Below are positions 7,404-9,748 of a stretch of 9,748 bases of DNA, piece after piece. How positions within the stretch are numbered: the first letter of the stretch is position 1; each line of letters opens with the position of its first letter. The notes under the pieces were generated by a model. That model had not been told where the DNA came from. It saw nothing but the letters and a program-made list of their open reading frames with translations, and did not search any database. The stretch is taken from NCBI GenBank assembly GCA_030066455.1, contig JASJBQ010000182.1, positions 1 to 9,748 of the forward strand, in the 5' to 3' direction. The position numbers and the translations under genes are program-made. The DNA is from Desulfobacterales bacterium (GTDB lineage Bacteria > Desulfobacterota > Desulfobacteria > Desulfobacterales > UBA5852).

Positions 7404-7432
7404 ATTATACACATACACAGCTTGATACACAA
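7404..7432 (-). promoter_or_regulatory. Sigma-70-type promoter for the small gene pair
   Basis: On the minus strand a perfect -10 hexamer TATAAT (7409-7404) lies 17 bases downstream of TTGTGT (7432-7427), which matches three of six bases of the -35 consensus. Transcription would start near 7397, giving a leader of roughly 26 bases before the ATG at 7371. No convincing terminator lies between this promoter and the hairpin at 64-110, so it may also drive the sugar transferase, dehydratase and later genes. Confidence 0.6.
7407..7431. repeat. Three phased ATACACA repeats, operator candidate
   Basis: The heptamer ATACACA occurs at 7407-7413, 7413-7419 and 7425-7431 on the plus strand. Start points are 6 and 12 bases apart, so all three fall in one six-base register with one register degenerate. 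They cover the -10, the spacer and the -35 of the promoter. Ribbon-helix-helix repressors of the Omega/ParG/CopG type bind short repeats in such arrays, so this is a likely binding site for the protein encoded directly downstream. The repeats are seen directly. Their role is inferred. Confidence 0.5.
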
Positions 7433-7493
7433 CAATACGGTAAGGACAGATTTATAATAATCAACACAAATAGGCTGTCCCCTAAAGAGATAA

Positions 7494-7526
7494 AGTCTAT
7501 CCACAGGGATGACTTCCCTGCAGACT
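7494..7526 (-). terminator. Imperfect hairpin, candidate terminator of the upstream operon
   Basis: A perfect six-pair stem (CAGGGA at 7504-7509, TCCCTG at 7515-7520) with a five-base loop is extended by an outer five-pair stem (AGTCT at 7494-7498, AGACT at 7522-7526) across an unequal internal loop. Read on the minus strand it is followed by the T-rich stretch TTTATCTCTTT. It lies about 100 bases after the epimerase stop codon, so it could end the upstream transcript before the small-gene promoter. The T run is interrupted. Confidence 0.4.
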
Positions 7527-7538
7527 ATACAAATGTGA

Positions 7539-7578
7539 CAAGGCTTTCCTTTCCGAAAACAATAAAATCCAAGCCTCG
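7539..7578. repeat. Inverted repeat after the epimerase gene
   Basis: CAAGGCTT (7539-7546) pairs with AAGCCTCG (7571-7578), including one G-T wobble, around a 24-base AT-rich loop. It is not followed by a T run on the minus strand, so termination is not obvious. It could be an mRNA 3' end structure or a remnant of an insertion boundary. Apart from this repeat, the hairpin at 7494-7526 and the promoter, I see nothing definite in the 252-base gap 7372-7623. Confidence 0.35.
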
Positions 7579-7623
7579 ATAATCATTGTGTTTATAGAAC
7601 GCCTCCCTGGTATTGACGACACT

Positions 7624-8601
7624 TCAACTCAGCGTCTTACGATTCTGATCAGCCCTGGTCTTAAACCAGGCGACCGCATCGTCTATACCTTCCTGCACAG
7701 TGAAAGGCGGATGCCAATCAAGCATATCCCGGATTTTAGACGAATCGACGGTCAGCGGTCGGCTGATCTTGTCGACCACCGCCCCTTTTCCGAACATCCT
7801 GAGCGGTCCATGCAGCCAACCGACCGGAAAGGGAAACAGTCTGGGTTTCTGCCCCATGGCCACGGCAATCGTTTCAATCATTTCGGTCACCGTGAAATCC
7901 TGCCCGTCGCTGACCATGAAAACCTGCCCGGCGGCATGCGGATGTTCGGCGGCGGCCACAACGGCATCGGCCAGGTTGCCCACATAGATCATGCTGCGTC
8001 GGTTATGCAGACTGCCCAGGGGAAGCGGAATGTCTGCGGATACGACCTTGAGAAGACTTAGGAAATTGGCCCGAACCCGGGGGCCATAGACCAACGGGGG
8101 ACGGATGATCACAAAATCGGTCGTGCTTCCCCGTGTGATCCCCTGGATATGCTTTTCGGCTTCCCACTTGGATTGGGCATAAGGGTCCTGGGGGTTGACC
8201 GCACTCTTCTCCGACAGCGGATCGGTCGCGGTCTCGCCGTTCACTTTAAGTGAGCTTAGAAAAATGATGCGCCTGACGCCGCAATCAACAGCCAGACGGC
8301 ATAAGTGGGCGGTGCCTTGGTTGTTGACCTTTTGGTAGCGGTTCTGATCCGTCTTTGTCTTGCGTTGATGTACGTGTGCCGCCAGGTGAATCAGAATGTC
8401 CACGGAATGCAGCCCCGCGCGCCAGACATCGGGAGGCGACGTTTCGATATCGGCAATCACAGGTGTCTCGAATTTCGCCAGGGCACGACAGCGATCGGTC
8501 GTCCGAACTGCCGCCTTGACTTCATGGCCGCGCTTTGCGAGGGCGGTGCACACGGCTTGCCCCACGAAACCATTGGCGCCTGTGACAAGGGTTTTCAACA
8601 T
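7624..8601 (-). CDS. NAD-dependent epimerase/4-ketoreductase (extended SDR)
   Basis: The 325-residue protein is a cytoplasmic extended short-chain dehydrogenase acting on a nucleotide sugar. It carries the NAD(P)-binding TGANGFVG (7-14), the catalytic serine region SSLKVNG (116-122) and the catalytic pair Tyr141/Lys145 in PYAQSK. A UDP-sugar-binding C-terminal part has RRSMIYVGNLADAV and the final WHPPFTVQEGI typical of UDP-glucose 4-epimerase-like proteins. The frame is open to 8703, but the first 34 residues would overlap the preceding glycosyltransferase and lack family character. The start at 8601, 11 bases after that gene's stop, puts the Rossmann motif at the expected position. Near the initiating transferase and the 4,6-dehydratase it most resembles WbpV/WreQ, which reduce the 4-keto sugar to UDP-QuiNAc or UDP-FucNAc. 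Plain 4-epimerase activity is the alternative. Confidence 0.9.
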   Translation of the reverse strand: MLKTLVTGANGFVGQAVCTALAKRGHEVKAAVRTTDRCRALAKFETPVIADIETSPPDVWRAGLHSVDILIHLAAHVHQRKTKTDQNRYQKVNNQGTAHLCRLAVDCGVRRIIFLSSLKVNGETATDPLSEKSAVNPQDPYAQSKWEAEKHIQGITRGSTTDFVIIRPPLVYGPRVRANFLSLLKVVSADIPLPLGSLHNRRSMIYVGNLADAVVAAAEHPHAAGQVFMVSDGQDFTVTEMIETIAVAMGQKPRLFPFPVGWLHGPLRMFGKGAVVDKISRPLTVDSSKIRDMLDWHPPFTVQEGIDDAVAWFKTRADQNRKTLS

Positions 8602-8612
8602 ACGTTCAAAGG

Positions 8613-9383
8613 TCACCCTGCGGTCGAGATCGAGGATTTGAGCGCTTTTACGCGCCGATAAGTTCGGGAAAGGAAGAATTGCGCCATGCTTTGGAGGTGC
8701 CATTTCATGTAGCGTAAATTCCGGTGACTTTCGCGACGGGCATTATGGATAACGGCATCGGTGGGGCAGGCCATGACGGCATATCCGGCCAGCTTCAAAC
8801 GGGCGCAGATTTCGACGTCTTCATAATAAAGATAGTAGCGTGGATTGAATCCATCAATTTCCGAAAAAATGCGGGATTTAAACAGCAGAAACATTCCCGC
8901 CGCCCATTCGGCAGAAAATGGCGTTGATTGCCGGGGGTACTCAATGCGCGGCCACTTGCCGAGCGATTTGGCGATAATGTTCAAGGGAGAAGGAAAGTGA
9001 CGGATGTTGTCTTCATTACTTCCGCGGATGTTCTTGATAACCGGTGCCGCCACGGCGACGTCACGGTTCGTAAAAACCGCGATCAGTTCGGAGAAAGGGT
9101 TCTTACGCAGACGGATATCAGGGTTTAGAACGCAGAAAAACCGTCCCTGGACTTTGCGGAAAGCGGCATTGTGGTTGGCGCCGAATCCTTTCGGGTGCCG
9201 ATTCCGACTGATGGTTAGGGGAAAGTTGAATTCGTCAGCCGTAAACGGAATCGTTTCCGGCATATTGACCGTGACAATTACTTCCAGGGTGATGTCACGG
9301 CAGCCATTCAGATCCTTTAGTAACCCGAGGACCAGATGCGCTTGTTGGTGAACAACGACGGATATGGAGACAGTTGGCGTCAT
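8613..9383 (-). CDS. Family 2 glycosyltransferase, rhamnosyltransferase-like
   Basis: The 256-residue protein is a GT-A fold inverting glycosyltransferase of the WbbL/rhamnosyltransferase type. Visible elements are an N-terminal strand ISVVVH (7-12), GFGANHNAAF (67-76), the donor-binding NPDI in place of a strict DxD (87-90), EWAAGMFLL (159-167) and the acceptor/catalytic-base segment YLYYEDVEICARL (184-196). It ends soon after this in a basic helix (RTYRRVKAL) that may sit on the membrane surface, and no membrane helix follows. It begins five bases after the stop of the previous glycosyltransferase and is followed 11 bases later by the epimerase gene, so it is co-transcribed. It probably adds one sugar to the undecaprenyl-linked intermediate. 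The sugar transferred cannot be determined here. Confidence 0.92.
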   Translation of the reverse strand: MTPTVSISVVVHQQAHLVLGLLKDLNGCRDITLEVIVTVNMPETIPFTADEFNFPLTISRNRHPKGFGANHNAAFRKVQGRFFCVLNPDIRLRKNPFSELIAVFTNRDVAVAAPVIKNIRGSNEDNIRHFPSPLNIIAKSLGKWPRIEYPRQSTPFSAEWAAGMFLLFKSRIFSEIDGFNPRYYLYYEDVEICARLKLAGYAVMACPTDAVIHNARRESHRNLRYMKWHLQSMAQFFLSRTYRRVKALKSSISTAG

Positions 9384-9388
9384 GCGGA

Positions 9389-9748
9389 TCAGGTATGCGT
9401 TGGAAAACGGTCGCGCGGGCGCGGAAGCGGATACTTATCCATCATCCTTAGAATCTCAGCGAGGGATACGACCCTTTGCTTCTGGACCACTTTTCGTTTA
9501 CGCCACATTTTGGGCAACGCTCGCAAGGCATCCGCCTTGGCGCGGAAAACCACCCTTCCCTGCCCCATCAGGGAAAACAAGAGAAGCGTAACAAGGTTGA
9601 AGGCACAATGCAGCGGTAAGAAAAGCCAAAAAAGGATACCGGGCATGTTTTTGACATACGTCCAGACCAGGTTGCGATGACCATGGTACCTTGCAAAATC
9701 GCTGGATTGCCCGCCGCTTGTGGCGGATCCAATGTGATGGGCGACAGC
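9389..9748 (-). CDS. Family 2 glycosyltransferase, C-terminal part (cut by window edge)
   Basis: Only the last 119 residues are present. The frame is open to the window edge, so the gene continues beyond 9748, and the in-frame ATG at 9646 is internal. The visible start reads AVAHHIGSATSGG, then SDFARYHGHRNLVWTYVKNMP. This is the usual end of the catalytic domain of rhamnosyltransferase-like family 2 enzymes (H..G.tsg..s.....h.rN..w...KN.P). A hydrophobic segment (ILFWLFLPLHCAFNLVTLLLF) follows as a C-terminal membrane anchor, then a basic cytoplasmic tail. The protein therefore acts at the inner membrane face on a lipid-linked glycan. Its stop lies five bases before the next glycosyltransferase gene, so they share an operon. 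The donor sugar is unknown because the catalytic half is out of view. Confidence 0.88.
   Translation of the reverse strand, partial: AVAHHIGSATSGGQSSDFARYHGHRNLVWTYVKNMPGILFWLFLPLHCAFNLVTLLLFSLMGQGRVVFRAKADALRALPKMWRKRKVVQKQRVVSLAEILRMMDKYPLPRPRDRFPTHT

Noticed and set aside
7397..7582. Plus-strand open frame of 61 codons (MTHYTHTQL...) across the AT-rich gap
   Set aside because: It has no ribosome binding site, overlaps the minus-strand promoter and repeats, and shows no recognisable domain.
8602..8703. 34-residue N-terminal extension of the epimerase
   Set aside because: It overlaps the upstream glycosyltransferase, and the Rossmann motif is at its normal place when the start is at 8601.
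1..9748. CRISPR arrays, tRNA or rRNA genes, transposases and integrases
   Set aside because: No spaced direct repeats, cloverleaf-like sequences or recombinase motifs were seen on either strand.

Overview
The window is a surface-polysaccharide (O-antigen or capsule type) biosynthesis locus. Every supported gene lies on the minus strand, so the text follows transcription from high to low coordinates. GC content is moderate. The gene families and the placing of glmM beside a stand-alone GlmU-C-like beta-helix protein suggest an anaerobic, sulfate-reducer-like Desulfobacterota bacterium. That assignment rests on protein style and is an inference, not a database result.

Layout. (1) 9748-7624: the C-terminal end of a family-2 glycosyltransferase cut by the window edge, a complete family-2 glycosyltransferase and an NAD-dependent epimerase/reductase, tightly packed with gaps of 5 and 11 bases. 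(2) 7623-7372: an AT-rich, non-coding gap with two inverted repeats (one a candidate terminator) and a good promoter overlapped by three ATACACA repeats. (3) 7371-6894: two small overlapping genes, a ribbon-helix-helix-like DNA-binding protein and a 60-residue coiled-coil protein. (4) 6869-4276: an initiating sugar-phosphate transferase of the PglC/WcaJ class, then a membrane-bound nucleotide-sugar 4,6-dehydratase of the PglF/WbpM class. (5) 4266-120: a multi-pass GT39-like glycosyltransferase, a GlmU-C-like left-handed beta-helix protein and phosphoglucosamine mutase GlmM, followed by a strong hairpin at 64-110.

How the genes fit together (inference from known families). GlmM makes glucosamine-1-phosphate, the route to UDP-GlcNAc, and the beta-helix protein may act near that step. 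The dehydratase would convert UDP-GlcNAc to a 4-keto-6-deoxy sugar and the epimerase-like protein could reduce it. The small transferase would load the sugar phosphate onto undecaprenyl phosphate. The family-2 glycosyltransferases would extend the lipid-linked glycan, and the GT39-like protein could add a residue from a lipid-linked donor on the periplasmic side. This parallels the WbpV/WbpL/WbpM and WreQ/WreU/WreV sets.

The most interesting part is the small DNA-binding/coiled-coil gene pair. It sits inside an otherwise standard polysaccharide block with its own promoter and operator-like repeats, and only about 24 bases before the initiating transferase. It may be an autoregulated control unit for the seven-gene transcript that follows, or a mobile toxin-antitoxin-like insertion.
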